From positions 2,976,001 to 3,040,000 of the forward strand of contig JBAOHZ010000009.1 of NCBI GenBank assembly GCA_037045225.1: a stretch of 64,000 nt of DNA, read 5' to 3'. The first letter of the stretch is position 1. Every line of letters starts with the position of its first letter. The translations under genes and the position numbers were made by a program. The notes beneath the pieces were generated by a model. The model made no database searches, was not told where the DNA came from, and was given only the letters and a program-made list of their open reading frames with translations. This DNA comes from Nitrospira sp. (GTDB lineage: Bacteria; Nitrospirota; Nitrospiria; Nitrospirales; Nitrospiraceae). This document shows positions 17,661-26,435 of this stretch, piece after piece.

Positions 17661-18347
17661 TCAGCTGGCCGTGACCAGTTTACGCGCGAACCGGAATGCT
17701 TCCTCAAGGTCCGGCAGTTGCGCGAGCTCGGGGGTGATTTGGAGATACCGAACCGTATTGTCTTTGTCGATGACGAGCAGGGCCCGACTCAGGAGATGAG
17801 GATCTTTGAGCAGGAGCCCGTGGGCTTTGCCGAAATCGGCGGCACGGAAATCGGACAGGAAGGTCACATTGGCGATCTTCGCGTCTTCCGCGAACCGTTT
17901 TTGCGCGAAGGGCGTATCGATGCTGATGGTGATGAGCTCAACCATTCGATCGAGTCCCATGTTCTTCTCGCTCAGGTAGTGGGTCTGTTGTTCGCAGACC
18001 TTGGTGTCGAGGGACGGCACGATACTGATGATGCGGACCTTCCCCTTGCCCTTCGTGTCGTTGATGGGGACCATCGATAAGTCGGTTTGGGTGAGCTTGA
18101 CGTCACGCAGCTTGTCGCCGACTCTAATGCCCATTCCTGACAGCATCAATGGTTTGCCTTGGAACAGGATGTTGTTGCCTTCTCCGGCGACGGCACTGCC
18201 GTCGGCCACGGTCATATTCTTGTACGAGAAATCTGAGTGGCCGGACGTGGAGGGGGTCCCGCAACCACTGAGGCTCAGGCAGAGCAGGGCCGCTACCGCG
18301 TAAAACATCGTACCGCTGGGGATCGTACGGATATGAAATGGTCGCAT
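17661..18347 (-). CDS. tpx: Tpx-type thiol peroxidase, lipoprotein, lacking the resolving cysteine
   Basis: 228 residues. The N-terminus is a lipoprotein signal (LLCLSLSGC, Cys29), followed by a Tpx-family peroxiredoxin: NILFQGKPLMLSG, VGDKLRDVKL, the peroxidatic cysteine in PSLDTKVCEQQT (Cys118), and ISIDTPFAQKRFAED. In ordinary Tpx the last segment has a resolving cysteine (RFC); here it is alanine (Ala153), and no cysteine follows Cys118. The protein therefore looks like a one-Cys peroxidase anchored to a membrane, needing an external reductant. ATG 18347 has GGAGA upstream. It lies 69 nt downstream of a lipoprotein hydrolase gene. Confidence 0.88.
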   Translation of the reverse strand: MRPFHIRTIPSGTMFYAVAALLCLSLSGCGTPSTSGHSDFSYKNMTVADGSAVAGEGNNILFQGKPLMLSGMGIRVGDKLRDVKLTQTDLSMVPINDTKGKGKVRIISIVPSLDTKVCEQQTHYLSEKNMGLDRMVELITISIDTPFAQKRFAEDAKIANVTFLSDFRAADFGKAHGLLLKDPHLLSRALLVIDKDNTVRYLQITPELAQLPDLEEAFRFARKLVTAS

Positions 18348-18416
18348 AAAGTGTCTCCATCAACGAGGAAGATTGTGAGGGCTACTCCGTCACTCTATGG
18401 CTGCTTTGGTAGGCTG

Positions 18417-19382
18417 TCAAGGTTGAAGGAATTCCGTAATGTGCCGGTTCACCACCTGTGGTCGTTCCCACTGCGGGATATGCCCGGCATCGGGGATCAC
18501 GATGAGGCGGGCTTGCGGGATCACAGCGTGCAAGTCACGGCCGACCTGCGGGGGAAAGAGTCGATCCTGTTCACCCCAGAGGATCAATGTGGAATGTCGG
18601 ATGTCTTTGAGTCGGGGGGCAAAGTGCTGCTCCCAGAGCGGCAGGCTGTTCCGCAGCGACATGAGGGGTGTGATCATATCCTCGCGTTGACGGTTCCGGT
18701 TTGAGCGGTCCAACACCGCCGGTGTCACTAATGTGTGGTCGTAAATGATTTCTTTCAGCACCGCCTCCATGGTGCGGTTGCCGACGAACAGGGCTCCGAA
18801 GCGGGCCAGCCAAGCGGGGACGCTGGTGTTCAGGGCACGGTGCATCAGCGGGCTGACCAGGCGTTCGCGCACATGGTCGGGCAGGCTGTCGATCAACACC
18901 AAGCGGGATACCCGGTCGGGATGGGTCAGAGCCATGCCGATGGCCACGCCGCCTCCCATGGAGTTGCCGATCAAGGTGGCGGTCGGAAGGTTGAGCGCAT
19001 CCATGAGGCCACGGATCGATTCGATCAAGTCTTCAGGCCGGTGGTCGAGGTCAGGTTTGTCCGAAAGGCCTGAGCCGATCAGGTCGGGCGTGATGACACG
19101 GAAGTGTTGTGACAGCGGAAGCTGCTGATACTCCCATTGCCACATCGATCCGCCGTATCCGTGAAGCAGGATGAGCGGCGGGCCTTGGCCTTCATCGAGA
19201 TAGGCGATGCGGTGGCCGCTGACCGAGGCGGTGTGAATGGGAAATCGTTGGAAGCCGTCGAACCAGCGGGGAATCTCTGGAGGTGCAGCACAACCGCTCA
19301 TGAGGGCCGCCGCGAGACAGAATGTTAGGACGTGTGACGACGCGACCGCAGTCAGACCGACAGTCCACGTCGAGAGCCTCAC
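18417..19382 (-). CDS. Alpha/beta hydrolase lipoprotein
   Basis: 321 residues with a lipobox (ALMSGC, Cys31) and an alpha/beta hydrolase fold: ILLHGYGGSMWQW oxyanion strand, TPDLIGSGLSDKP, nucleophile GNSMGGGVAIG (Ser141), LILWGEQDRLFPP and DAGHIPQWERP with the catalytic histidine. It resembles meta-cleavage product/haloalkane-type hydrolases in fold; the substrate is unknown. It starts 2 nt after pycB stops, so it is probably co-transcribed with the carboxylase genes, with tpx downstream. Confidence 0.87.
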   Translation of the reverse strand: MRLSTWTVGLTAVASSHVLTFCLAAALMSGCAAPPEIPRWFDGFQRFPIHTASVSGHRIAYLDEGQGPPLILLHGYGGSMWQWEYQQLPLSQHFRVITPDLIGSGLSDKPDLDHRPEDLIESIRGLMDALNLPTATLIGNSMGGGVAIGMALTHPDRVSRLVLIDSLPDHVRERLVSPLMHRALNTSVPAWLARFGALFVGNRTMEAVLKEIIYDHTLVTPAVLDRSNRNRQREDMITPLMSLRNSLPLWEQHFAPRLKDIRHSTLILWGEQDRLFPPQVGRDLHAVIPQARLIVIPDAGHIPQWERPQVVNRHITEFLQP

Positions 19383-19384
19383 GG

Positions 19385-21373
19385 CTACTCCAGTTGAATC
19401 ACAGTTTCGTCGATTTTCACGTTGTCGCCCTCGACGACCAGAATCGCCGTGACGCGCCCGTCCATCGGCGCCGGGACCTGGCTTTCCATCTTCATGGCTT
19501 CGATGATCAAGAGCGGATCGCCGGTCTTTACTCGCGCACCATCGGCCACGAGGACTTTCACGACGCGACCCGGCATCGGCGGGGCGACATCGCCCGGTTT
19601 CGTCGGTCTGGGACGTTTCGGTTTGCTCGTGCTGCCGGCCGCGGGCGATTCCGGCACACCGGCCAGCACTTCCTGCAGCGGTTCCAGCGAGACTTCCTGC
19701 AGCCGGTCGTTGACCCGGATGTAGTAGGGCTTGCGTCCGTCGGTGGTGCGGCCTGAACCGGAGACTACGACATGGTAGTTCTCGCCATGCACAGTGATGT
19801 TGAATTCAGCCGGGGCGAGGTGGAGATCGTGGGCCACGGCAGGGCCCTTCGTTTCCGTCGGTTCCAGTGGCTCGGCCTGCAGATCGCCCCGTTCACGTGC
19901 CTCGAAAAAGTCCCTGGCAATCGCCGGGAAGAGGGCGAACGACAACTGGTCCTCCAGTGTGGTGGCGGACTCAGGCATGTCTTTTTTTAACTTCTCAAAT
20001 TCCGACTCAAGCCGGTCGGCCGGCCGGCCCTTCACCGGTTCTTCATCACCGATGGCCCGCGCCATAATCCCTTTATCGAGGGGTCCGGGAGCCCGGCCAT
20101 AGAGGCCGAGGAAATAATTCTTGGTCTCCGTGGTGATGACCTTGTACCGTTCACCCTGTTCGCCCGTGAGCACGTTGAGCGTAGCCTGTGTGCCGACGAT
20201 CTGGCTGGTCGGCGTTACGAGCGGCGGGTAGCCCATGTCTTTGCGGACACGGGGGATTTCGTCCATCACTTCTTTCATCCGGTCGAGCGCGTTTTGTTCG
20301 GCCAACTGGGCGGCGAGATTGGAGAGCATGCCGCCTGGAATTTGGGACGTCAGAATTTCGGCGTCCACCCCGGTGAAGTCACTTTCAAATTGCCGGTACT
20401 TTCGGCGCACGTTCCGGAAATGCTCTGCGATGGGCTGCAGATCTTCCAGCTCCAATCCGCTGTCATAGGGCGTGCCTCGTAATGCGGCCACCATGGACTC
20501 GGTGGGGGGATGCGAGGCGCCTCCGGCAAGCGGAGAAATTGAGGTATCCAGGAGATCGAGTCCTGCCATGACCGCCATCAGGGCCGACATGGTTCCCATG
20601 CCCGACGTATAGTGGGAGTGGAGGTGGATGGGCACGCGGACCGCTGCTTTGAGTTTCTTGACCAGGTGATAGGCATCCGCGGGGGCCAGCAGCCCGGCCA
20701 TGTCCTTGATGCAAATCGTATCGGCGCCGAGGTCTTCCAACCGTTTCCCCATCGTTACGAATCCATCCAGCCGGTGGACTGGGCTGGTGGTGTAGGAAAT
20801 GGCCGCCTCGACGTGCTTTTCGCAGGCTTTGACTTCACGGATGGCCCGCTCCAGATTGCGGACATCGTTGAGTGCGTCGAAGATGCGGAAGACATCGATG
20901 CCGTTGAATGCCGAGCGCTCAATGAATTTCTCCAGCACGTCGTCGGCGTAGTGGCGGTATCCGACAAGGTTCTGGCCGCGCAACAACATTTGCAGCTTCG
21001 TCTTCGGCATCGCCGCGCGGAGCGCGCGCAGGCGTTCCCACGGATCTTCTTTGAGGAACCGGAGGCATGTGTCGAAAGTGGCCCCGCCCCAGACCTCCAA
21101 CGACCAGAATCCCACAGCGTCCAGTTTTTGGGCGATGGGGAGCATATCCTCGGTGCGCATTCTGGTTGCCAGGAGGCATTGATGTCCGTCGCGCAAGGCG
21201 ACTTCGGTCATCAAGAGCTTTTTCCCCGGTGCCGGGGTCACACGGAATTCAGGGCTCGCCGGCTGCGGACCTTTGACGGCGCGTGAGGCAACGGGTCCGC
21301 TGGACTTGGTCGGGAGTTTTTTCTTCGCAGGGCTTTTCTTCGGGGCGGTTTTCTTGGTCTTTTTCGTTGCCAT
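19385..21373 (-). CDS. pycB: Pyruvate (2-oxoacid) carboxylase subunit B, carboxyltransferase plus biotin carrier
   Basis: 662 residues. Residues 1-40 are an unusual Lys/Pro/Ser-rich leader. The carboxyltransferase barrel follows: MTEVALRDGHQCLLATRM, LRGQNLVGYRHYADD, the carbamylated-lysine segment CIKDMAGLL and the metal site HLHSHYTSGM. A PYC/OADA conserved domain precedes the C-terminal biotinyl domain with the biotin lysine in IIEAMKMES. With pycA it forms a two-subunit carboxylase that makes oxaloacetate from pyruvate; in reductive-TCA organisms a close relative acts on 2-oxoglutarate, and sequence reading alone cannot separate the two. No sodium-pump subunits are nearby, which argues against oxaloacetate decarboxylase. 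Confidence 0.88.
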   Translation of the reverse strand: MATKKTKKTAPKKSPAKKKLPTKSSGPVASRAVKGPQPASPEFRVTPAPGKKLLMTEVALRDGHQCLLATRMRTEDMLPIAQKLDAVGFWSLEVWGGATFDTCLRFLKEDPWERLRALRAAMPKTKLQMLLRGQNLVGYRHYADDVLEKFIERSAFNGIDVFRIFDALNDVRNLERAIREVKACEKHVEAAISYTTSPVHRLDGFVTMGKRLEDLGADTICIKDMAGLLAPADAYHLVKKLKAAVRVPIHLHSHYTSGMGTMSALMAVMAGLDLLDTSISPLAGGASHPPTESMVAALRGTPYDSGLELEDLQPIAEHFRNVRRKYRQFESDFTGVDAEILTSQIPGGMLSNLAAQLAEQNALDRMKEVMDEIPRVRKDMGYPPLVTPTSQIVGTQATLNVLTGEQGERYKVITTETKNYFLGLYGRAPGPLDKGIMARAIGDEEPVKGRPADRLESEFEKLKKDMPESATTLEDQLSFALFPAIARDFFEARERGDLQAEPLEPTETKGPAVAHDLHLAPAEFNITVHGENYHVVVSGSGRTTDGRKPYYIRVNDRLQEVSLEPLQEVLAGVPESPAAGSTSKPKRPRPTKPGDVAPPMPGRVVKVLVADGARVKTGDPLLIIEAMKMESQVPAPMDGRVTAILVVEGDNVKIDETVIQLE

Positions 21374-21444
21374 ACTGGCGGCCTTCGGCGGCGAATCCGC
21401 TCGCGTAACAGGGTTGAGGTATTGGTGCCGGGTGGCTGGGGAGG

Positions 21445-22863
21445 TCAGAGTCCTTCGTATGCGGCAATCGCGGCTGAGATCGCCAGCACCAGGTCCTCAG
21501 GCTCCTCGGATTCTTCGTATTGAAACAGGTCCGGATGAGTCTCCAGGTAGGACGTATCGAACCGTCCGGCCTGAAAATCCTGTTCCATCATCACGTTCTT
21601 CATGAACGGAATGGTCGTTTTCACCCCGCGCAGGACATATTCTTCGAGTGAACGCCGCATGCGGCTGACGGCTTCTTCCCATGTGCGACCACGGACCGTG
21701 AGTTTCGCCAGCAATGCATCGTAGTAAGGAGGGATCGTGTAGTCTCGATAGACCGCGCCGTCGATGCGGACTCCGATCCCGCCGGGTGACAGGTAGGCGG
21801 TGATGGTGCCGGTGCAGGGCATGAAGTTATTGCGCGGGTCTTCGGCATTGATCCGGCACTGAATTGCATGGCCCTGCAGAGTTACATCTTTTTGCCGGAT
21901 CTCCAGCGGTTTGCCCGCCGCGATCGAAATCTGATTCCGGACGATGTCGATGGCCGTGATCTGTTCCGTGACGGTATGTTCCACCTGAAGGCGGGGGTTC
22001 ATTTCCATGAAATAGAAATGGTTCTCATGGTCGAGGAGGAACTCGACGGTGCCGGCATTGTCGTAGTTCACGGCTTTCGCGATGGCAATGGCGGCCTCGC
22101 CCATTTGCGCGCGCAGTTTGGGCGTCAAAATCAATGACGGGGCGATCTCGATCAGCTTCTGGTGCCGGCGCTGGATGGAACAATCCCGCTCACCCAGGTG
22201 GATGATATTGCCGTGTTTGTCGCCCAGGATTTGAAATTCAATGTGGTGCGGCCGCTCGATGTACTTTTCGATGAAGATGCTGCCGTCGCCGAACGCTGCC
22301 AGCGCTTCCCGTGCCGCGACTTCCATATTCTCGCGTAATTCTTGGTCGGAACGAACGACTCGAAGTCCGCGTCCCCCACCGCCGGCGCTGGCCTTGATCA
22401 TGACCGGATAGCCGATGCGGTTGGTGAACTCCAGCGCTTCCTCGACAGTCGTGATGCCGCCTTCGGTTCCGGGGACGATCGGGAGGCCGGCCTGCTGGGC
22501 GATCTGTCGCGCCTTCACTTTGCTGCCCATGAGGTCGATCGTCTCGGGCGACGGACCGATAAAGGTGATGCCGGAGGCTTGGCAGAGCCGAGCAAATTTG
22601 GTGTTTTCGGAGAGGAATCCGTATCCGGGATGGATGGCGTCCGCGCCGATGCGCTTGGCGATGTCGACGATTTGTTTCCCGTCCAGGAAGCCTTTGACGG
22701 GTCCGGGTCCTACAAGGTAGGACTCGTCGGCTTTCTTGACGTAAATTCCTGAGGAGTCGGCTTCGGAATAAATCGCGGCCGTCGCGATATTGAGCTCGCG
22801 ACAGCCACGGATGATGCGCATGGCGATCTCGCCACGGTTGGCAATAAGAATCTTCCGAAACAT
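21445..22863 (-). CDS. pycA: Pyruvate (2-oxoacid) carboxylase subunit A, biotin carboxylase
   Basis: 472 residues of biotin carboxylase: N-terminal FRKILIANRGEIAMRIIRG, HPGYGFLSEN, ATP-grasp lid KASAGGGGRGLRVV, FIEKYIERPHHIEFQ, EMNPRLQVEHTVTE and a C-terminal BC domain. It carboxylates the biotin on subunit B using bicarbonate and ATP. The 71-nt gap to pycB and shared orientation make a two-gene operon. Because the partner downstream is a carboxyltransferase of the pyruvate type, I prefer PycA to acetyl-CoA carboxylase AccC. Confidence 0.88.
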   Translation of the reverse strand: MFRKILIANRGEIAMRIIRGCRELNIATAAIYSEADSSGIYVKKADESYLVGPGPVKGFLDGKQIVDIAKRIGADAIHPGYGFLSENTKFARLCQASGITFIGPSPETIDLMGSKVKARQIAQQAGLPIVPGTEGGITTVEEALEFTNRIGYPVMIKASAGGGGRGLRVVRSDQELRENMEVAAREALAAFGDGSIFIEKYIERPHHIEFQILGDKHGNIIHLGERDCSIQRRHQKLIEIAPSLILTPKLRAQMGEAAIAIAKAVNYDNAGTVEFLLDHENHFYFMEMNPRLQVEHTVTEQITAIDIVRNQISIAAGKPLEIRQKDVTLQGHAIQCRINAEDPRNNFMPCTGTITAYLSPGGIGVRIDGAVYRDYTIPPYYDALLAKLTVRGRTWEEAVSRMRRSLEEYVLRGVKTTIPFMKNVMMEQDFQAGRFDTSYLETHPDLFQYEESEEPEDLVLAISAAIAAYEGL

Positions 22864-22998
22864 GATGAGACTGCGAGAGGTTTGGAGCCGTAGCTCACCT
22901 CTGATTCGCCTCCAAAAAGATCGCGTAACCTAGCATAGGGTCAAGAGAGTTGTCGAGACGAACCAGGATGAACGGGTGGACTGGGCGAGGGACGGAAT

Positions 22999-23027
22999 CG
23001 GGCAGGAGGTGATGAGCCTCCTGCCCG
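22999..23027 (-). terminator. Perfect 11-bp hairpin after the IPT/TIG gene
   Basis: Arms 22999-23009 and 23017-23027 are exact inverted repeats (CGGGCAGGAGG type) around a 7-nt loop, 21 nt beyond the stop of the minus-strand IPT/TIG gene and before pycA. There is no U-run, so it may slow transcription or protect the upstream mRNA end rather than terminate by itself. Confidence 0.5.
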
Positions 23028-23047
23028 CCGAAAGGTCTTTGAGGGTC

Positions 23048-23503
23048 TTATTTGGGTTGAATCAGGAGCGGCTTCGACTGCGCGCTGCCGCCGCCGGCGA
23101 CCACGATGATAAAGGACATGCCGGCTTTCGCCTCCGGCACCACCGCCTCGATCGTGGTGTCATTGACGAAGTGGTAGTCGATTTTTTCCTTGGAGGCGGC
23201 GCTGAAGGTGACGCCGTGGAAACATTCCTTGCTGCCGAAATTTTCACCCTTGATGGTCACTTTTTCGCCGGGCTTCGCCTCATCCGGTTCAACTTTCGCG
23301 ATGGAAGGACGTTTGGAACGGTCGCAAACCGGGTCATTCTCCAGCTTGGAGGTGTCCGATCCCTTGATTGATTCCGTGTTGAACATCGTATACCCGGCAC
23401 CCTCGACCATCGCTCCTTCCTGGGCATGCCCAGCCGGGACGGCAACGAACGTGGTTCCGAGCAGAAGGGTGCAGCCGAGCATGTAGGTGACAATAGTGCG
23501 CAT
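23048..23503 (-). CDS. Secreted IPT/TIG domain protein
   Basis: 151 residues: signal peptide (ending PAGHAQ near residue 28), a short linker with one cysteine, and an Ig-like IPT/TIG domain (PSIAKVEPDEAKPGEKVTIKG, GENFGSKECFHGVTF, DTTIEAVVPEAKAG). IPT domains are extracellular binding or scaffold modules. It starts 12 nt after the PstS-like gene and is probably co-transcribed with it. Confidence 0.8.
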   Translation of the reverse strand: MRTIVTYMLGCTLLLGTTFVAVPAGHAQEGAMVEGAGYTMFNTESIKGSDTSKLENDPVCDRSKRPSIAKVEPDEAKPGEKVTIKGENFGSKECFHGVTFSAASKEKIDYHFVNDTTIEAVVPEAKAGMSFIIVVAGGGSAQSKPLLIQPK

Positions 23504-23515
23504 AAAAGCCTCCTC

Positions 23516-24340
23516 TTATGGAGATGATGTCTTCGGGAGCGGCGTATAAGACTCGCTGATGATTTTTTGTCCGTTCTCCGACAGGGCGAATTGCTCGAAG
23601 GCGTCCACAAGCGGATCCGGCTCGTTGTGGGACAGCAACAGGACCGGGCGGCGCAGGGTGTACCGGCCATCCTTGACGGTCGGTGTTTCCGGTTCTATTT
23701 TATCGACCGGTAGTAGCTTCACGGGCACACCGGAGGCGACCGCCTCCAAGGCCTGACCGAGCGAGATGTAGGCGACGGCTGAATGCGGCGGCAGGGTACC
23801 GGCGATCGTCTTGATCACCTTTTCGTCCATGGGGATGACCTTGGTCCCGTCGGGAATCTTGCCCACGATGCCGAGCTGCTGTTCGAAGGCGTCGCGATTA
23901 TTTTCATTGCGCGGTCGGTCGATCAGGAGAACCTTCGTATCCGGTCCGCCCAGGTCGGCCCATACTTTGTACTTACCGGAAAAGAGCTCGGCGACTTCCT
24001 GTTTGGTCACTTCTTTGGTGAAGTTCGACCGGTGCACCATGATTGCAATCCCGTCCCAGGCGATCTGGAACGAGCGAAGGCCGTCTTCCGCCGCTCCAGT
24101 CACGGCGATGTTCGCCTGCTTGGATTTCACCAAATCGAGCGGCTTCGAATTACCGTCCCAGACGATGTCGATATAGGCGCGGGGGTTGGCTTTTTCAAAC
24201 GCGTGAGCCAGCGATTCCATCAGCCGTTGTTCGGGACCATGGCCTGCGATGACCATTGAGCCGGCCACCTCGGCTGAAGCCGGGGCGCCAAGGAGGCAGA
24301 GCAGGATGGCACAGGCAAATCCGCTGAGACGGGTGCACAT
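23516..24340 (-). CDS. PstS-like periplasmic binding protein
   Basis: 274 residues: signal peptide (ending ASAEV near 23), then a PBP-like fold typical of phosphate-type binding proteins: SMVIAGHGPEQRLMESLAHAFEKANP, IDIVWDGNSKPLDLVKSKQANIAVTG, IAWDGIAIMVH, LFSGKYKVWADLGGPD and the RPRNENNRDAFEQQLG loop. No pstC, pstA or pstB accompany it, so it may be an orphan ligand-binding protein or a partner of the IPT/TIG protein 12 nt downstream. ATG 24340 has AGAGGAG upstream; a longer frame to 24409 adds an Arg-rich leader. Confidence 0.8.
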   Translation of the reverse strand: MCTRLSGFACAILLCLLGAPASAEVAGSMVIAGHGPEQRLMESLAHAFEKANPRAYIDIVWDGNSKPLDLVKSKQANIAVTGAAEDGLRSFQIAWDGIAIMVHRSNFTKEVTKQEVAELFSGKYKVWADLGGPDTKVLLIDRPRNENNRDAFEQQLGIVGKIPDGTKVIPMDEKVIKTIAGTLPPHSAVAYISLGQALEAVASGVPVKLLPVDKIEPETPTVKDGRYTLRRPVLLLSHNEPDPLVDAFEQFALSENGQKIISESYTPLPKTSSP

Positions 24341-24446
24341 GCTGAACAATACTCCTCTCAGTCTTGTCAGTCTTGAGCCCCTGGACGGCTCTGTCTCACG
24401 GCGATGCAACAGGGCGGGAGTTCCGCGCCCAACGTCAGGGCGGCGC

Positions 24447-24764
24447 TTATGCGTCGGTGCCTTCTGTCGGAGCAGCGGCTCCGGCTCCGGACATCATGTC
24501 CGGCGTGACATCCACGCGCTTGCCCATGGCGGGCGGGAGTTTGGAGAATCGATCCATGCGTTCGTGCAGCATGTCATAGGCTTTGATTTCCTCGAAGCCC
24601 GGCTTGTGGGAGCCTTTGATCTTCGAGGCAAACGCAGAGAGCATTCGGGTGGCGCCGACTTGGTTGCACTGCGGACAGACGGTGTCTTCCGGGCGTGCAT
24701 GCACCGACTGAGTGGCCTCGAACTGGTGGGAGCATTGTTCGCAGCGATATTCGTAGACCGGCAT
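24447..24764 (-). CDS. FmdB-type zinc ribbon protein
   Basis: 105 residues. The N-terminus MPVYEYRCEQCSHQFE with a second pair VCPQCNQVG is the FmdB regulatory-protein zinc ribbon. The C-terminal half is helical and charged, ending in a Gly/Ala-rich tail. The function of this family is unsettled. Start chosen at ATG 24764, with AAGGAG 6 nt upstream. Confidence 0.82.
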   Translation of the reverse strand: MPVYEYRCEQCSHQFEATQSVHARPEDTVCPQCNQVGATRMLSAFASKIKGSHKPGFEEIKAYDMLHERMDRFSKLPPAMGKRVDVTPDMMSGAGAAAPTEGTDA

Positions 24765-24843
24765 AGCCGACTCCTTCAATGGCACCCTGTGGCCTCACCG
24801 CAACCGGGAAGACCGGATAGAGCGATTCTCCGTTTAGAAACGC

Positions 24844-24873
24844 TTGACCCTGTGTGTAACTTTGCACTATTGT
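24844..24873 (+). promoter_or_regulatory. Sigma70-type promoter candidate
   Basis: TTGACC and TATTGT separated by 18 nt, ending 50 nt before the 58-residue gene at 24923. Confidence 0.4.
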
Positions 24874-24922
24874 ACCCAATCTTTATGCCGAAACGCGAGT
24901 CACAATTGGAGGATCGGTTGAA

Positions 24923-25099
24923 ATGTCCCTGTTAATTCGGAAGTACAAAGGCAGCGGCGGAGTCATGCAGGAAGAGCGTATCGATGATCCGGACCGGATC
25001 GAGCGCTACATGCGTCTCTTTGAAGAGAAGGACGTCAAGAAGTTGCAAACCGGCGTCAAGACCGTGATCGAGAAGGACGAGTGGCAGCTCCTGCCCTAG
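24923..25099 (+). CDS. Small conserved-looking protein (58 residues), unknown
   Basis: ATG 24923 lies 10 nt after GGAGG. The protein is soluble and highly charged: SLLIRKYKGSGG, then EERIDDPDRIERYMRLFEEKDVKKL and IEKDEWQLLP. Codon usage and composition are like neighbouring genes. It matches no family I recognise; an RNA- or protein-binding regulator is possible but unproven. Confidence 0.65.
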   Translation: MSLLIRKYKGSGGVMQEERIDDPDRIERYMRLFEEKDVKKLQTGVKTVIEKDEWQLLP

Positions 25100-25248
25100 C
25101 GCACCCTCCCGGTTTCACCCCATAATCGTATGTGTCCCGCCGTCACGAGACTCGTCTCGTCTCGGTGCGTGCCGCGCATTGCTCTCGTATCGAGAGGCGT
25201 GGTAGGTTGAGCCGGTATGGTCATGACGTACTAATTGGACGGTGTAAC

Positions 25249-25452
25249 ATGATGTATTGGCTTCACATTGCACGGGCGATCGATCGGGTGACGCTCCACC
25301 GGGACCGGTGTTCCGAGGTCCCCTCCGGCGTGTCGAGCAGTGATTACTGGCAAGGGGGATGGTTCGACTATCCCGATAAAGAGCGGGCGCTCGCCGCGAT
25401 GGAGCAGGCAGGTACCAGCGACGAGCGCAAATGTGCGTTGTGCAAACCCTAA
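25249..25452 (+). CDS. Small Cys-containing protein (67 residues), unknown
   Basis: Starts at tandem ATGs (25249, 25252). Features: YWLHIARAIDRVTLHRDRC near the N-terminus, a Gly/Trp segment WQGGWFDYPDKERALAAM, and a C-terminal KCALCKP. A His/Cys pattern plus terminal CxxC suggests metal binding. It resembles small conserved proteins beginning YWLHINR-like, whose function is not known to me. The ORF extends to 25132 upstream, but that part is Arg-rich and unconvincing. Confidence 0.6.
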   Translation: MMYWLHIARAIDRVTLHRDRCSEVPSGVSSSDYWQGGWFDYPDKERALAAMEQAGTSDERKCALCKP

Positions 25453-25555
25453 CGCCAGGAATGATGCCTCCTGACTGTTGATTGATGGTGGTGGGATGGG
25501 GGGATGTTTCTCTCCTCCCACCGTCTGCATTCGGCGTTCATGAGGTCTGTAGCCC

Positions 25556-26434
25556 ATGCCTCAATTCGCGCTGCTCCTCACGACTTTTGTGTGGGGAGCG
25601 ACGTTTCCGGCCACGAAGGCCGCGCTCGAACAAATCTCTCCACTCTCGTTTCTCTTCCTTCGATTTCTCCTTGGATCGCTCGTTGTGTTCGGGGTCTTGC
25701 TGCTCATGCGCCGCCGATTGACCTGCGACGCCTATATGGTACGAGCAAGTGCGATCGCAACTGCGTGGCTCTTCCTCGGCTATGTGTTGCAAACCGTGGG
25801 GCTCCGCTATACGACGGCATCGAACTCCGCCTTTATCACGGTCTTGTACGTGGTGTTTGTGCCGCTGTACTTACGTCGCTTGGGCGTCCATACCTGGGTG
25901 TCTAACGGGATTGCGCTGCTTGGCTTGTGGCTTCTGGTGAGGCCGACGGCCTCCGCTAATCTTGGGGATCTCCTCACGATGGGGAGCGCGGCGGCATTCG
26001 CCGCCCATATGGTCTGCCTGGAACGGTACACCCGGGTGGCAGATCCGGTCTCGTTGTTCGCGTGGCAACTGTTGTTGATGACCCTGGCCATGTTGGGCGC
26101 CATGTGGTGGGAACCGCCGACGCTTGCGATGTTTGAGCCAAGCCGCGTCCTAGTCGTCGGGTTGGTGGTGACCGGCGTGTTGGCGACCGGTGCGTTTGCG
26201 GTACAAATGTGGGCACAGCGGCTGTTGCCTGCCCAGCAGGTTGCTTTGCTGTTTGCGGCCGAGCCGGCCGTCGCGGCCTGGCTGGCCTGGTATTTCCTGG
26301 GCGAAAACCTGGATGCGCAAGGGTGGTTCGGGAGTGCGATGATTCTCGGCGGCGTCCTGCTCGGATCGTGGGTGACGGGTGAATCGTCACCGGCGCATCA
26401 GGGGCCTTCGACGGCGCGCTCAGAAGGAGGCTGA
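25556..26434 (+). CDS. DMT-superfamily (EamA) transporter
   Basis: 292 residues with ten hydrophobic helices in two EamA repeats (FALLLTTFVWGATFPATKAAL at the start; second repeat begins near residue 140 with GDLLTMGSAAAFAAHMV). Exporters of this type move amino acids or metabolites across the inner membrane; the substrate is unknown. The next gene's GTG start overlaps its stop region within a few bases. Confidence 0.88.
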   Translation: MPQFALLLTTFVWGATFPATKAALEQISPLSFLFLRFLLGSLVVFGVLLLMRRRLTCDAYMVRASAIATAWLFLGYVLQTVGLRYTTASNSAFITVLYVVFVPLYLRRLGVHTWVSNGIALLGLWLLVRPTASANLGDLLTMGSAAAFAAHMVCLERYTRVADPVSLFAWQLLLMTLAMLGAMWWEPPTLAMFEPSRVLVVGLVVTGVLATGAFAVQMWAQRLLPAQQVALLFAAEPAVAAWLAWYFLGENLDAQGWFGSAMILGGVLLGSWVTGESSPAHQGPSTARSEGG

Positions 26435-26435
26435 T

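Noticed and set aside
19385..22863. Oxaloacetate decarboxylase sodium pump
   Set aside because: Subunit alpha-like sequence is present but no beta or gamma membrane subunits, and a biotin carboxylase gene is adjacent, which fits a carboxylase.
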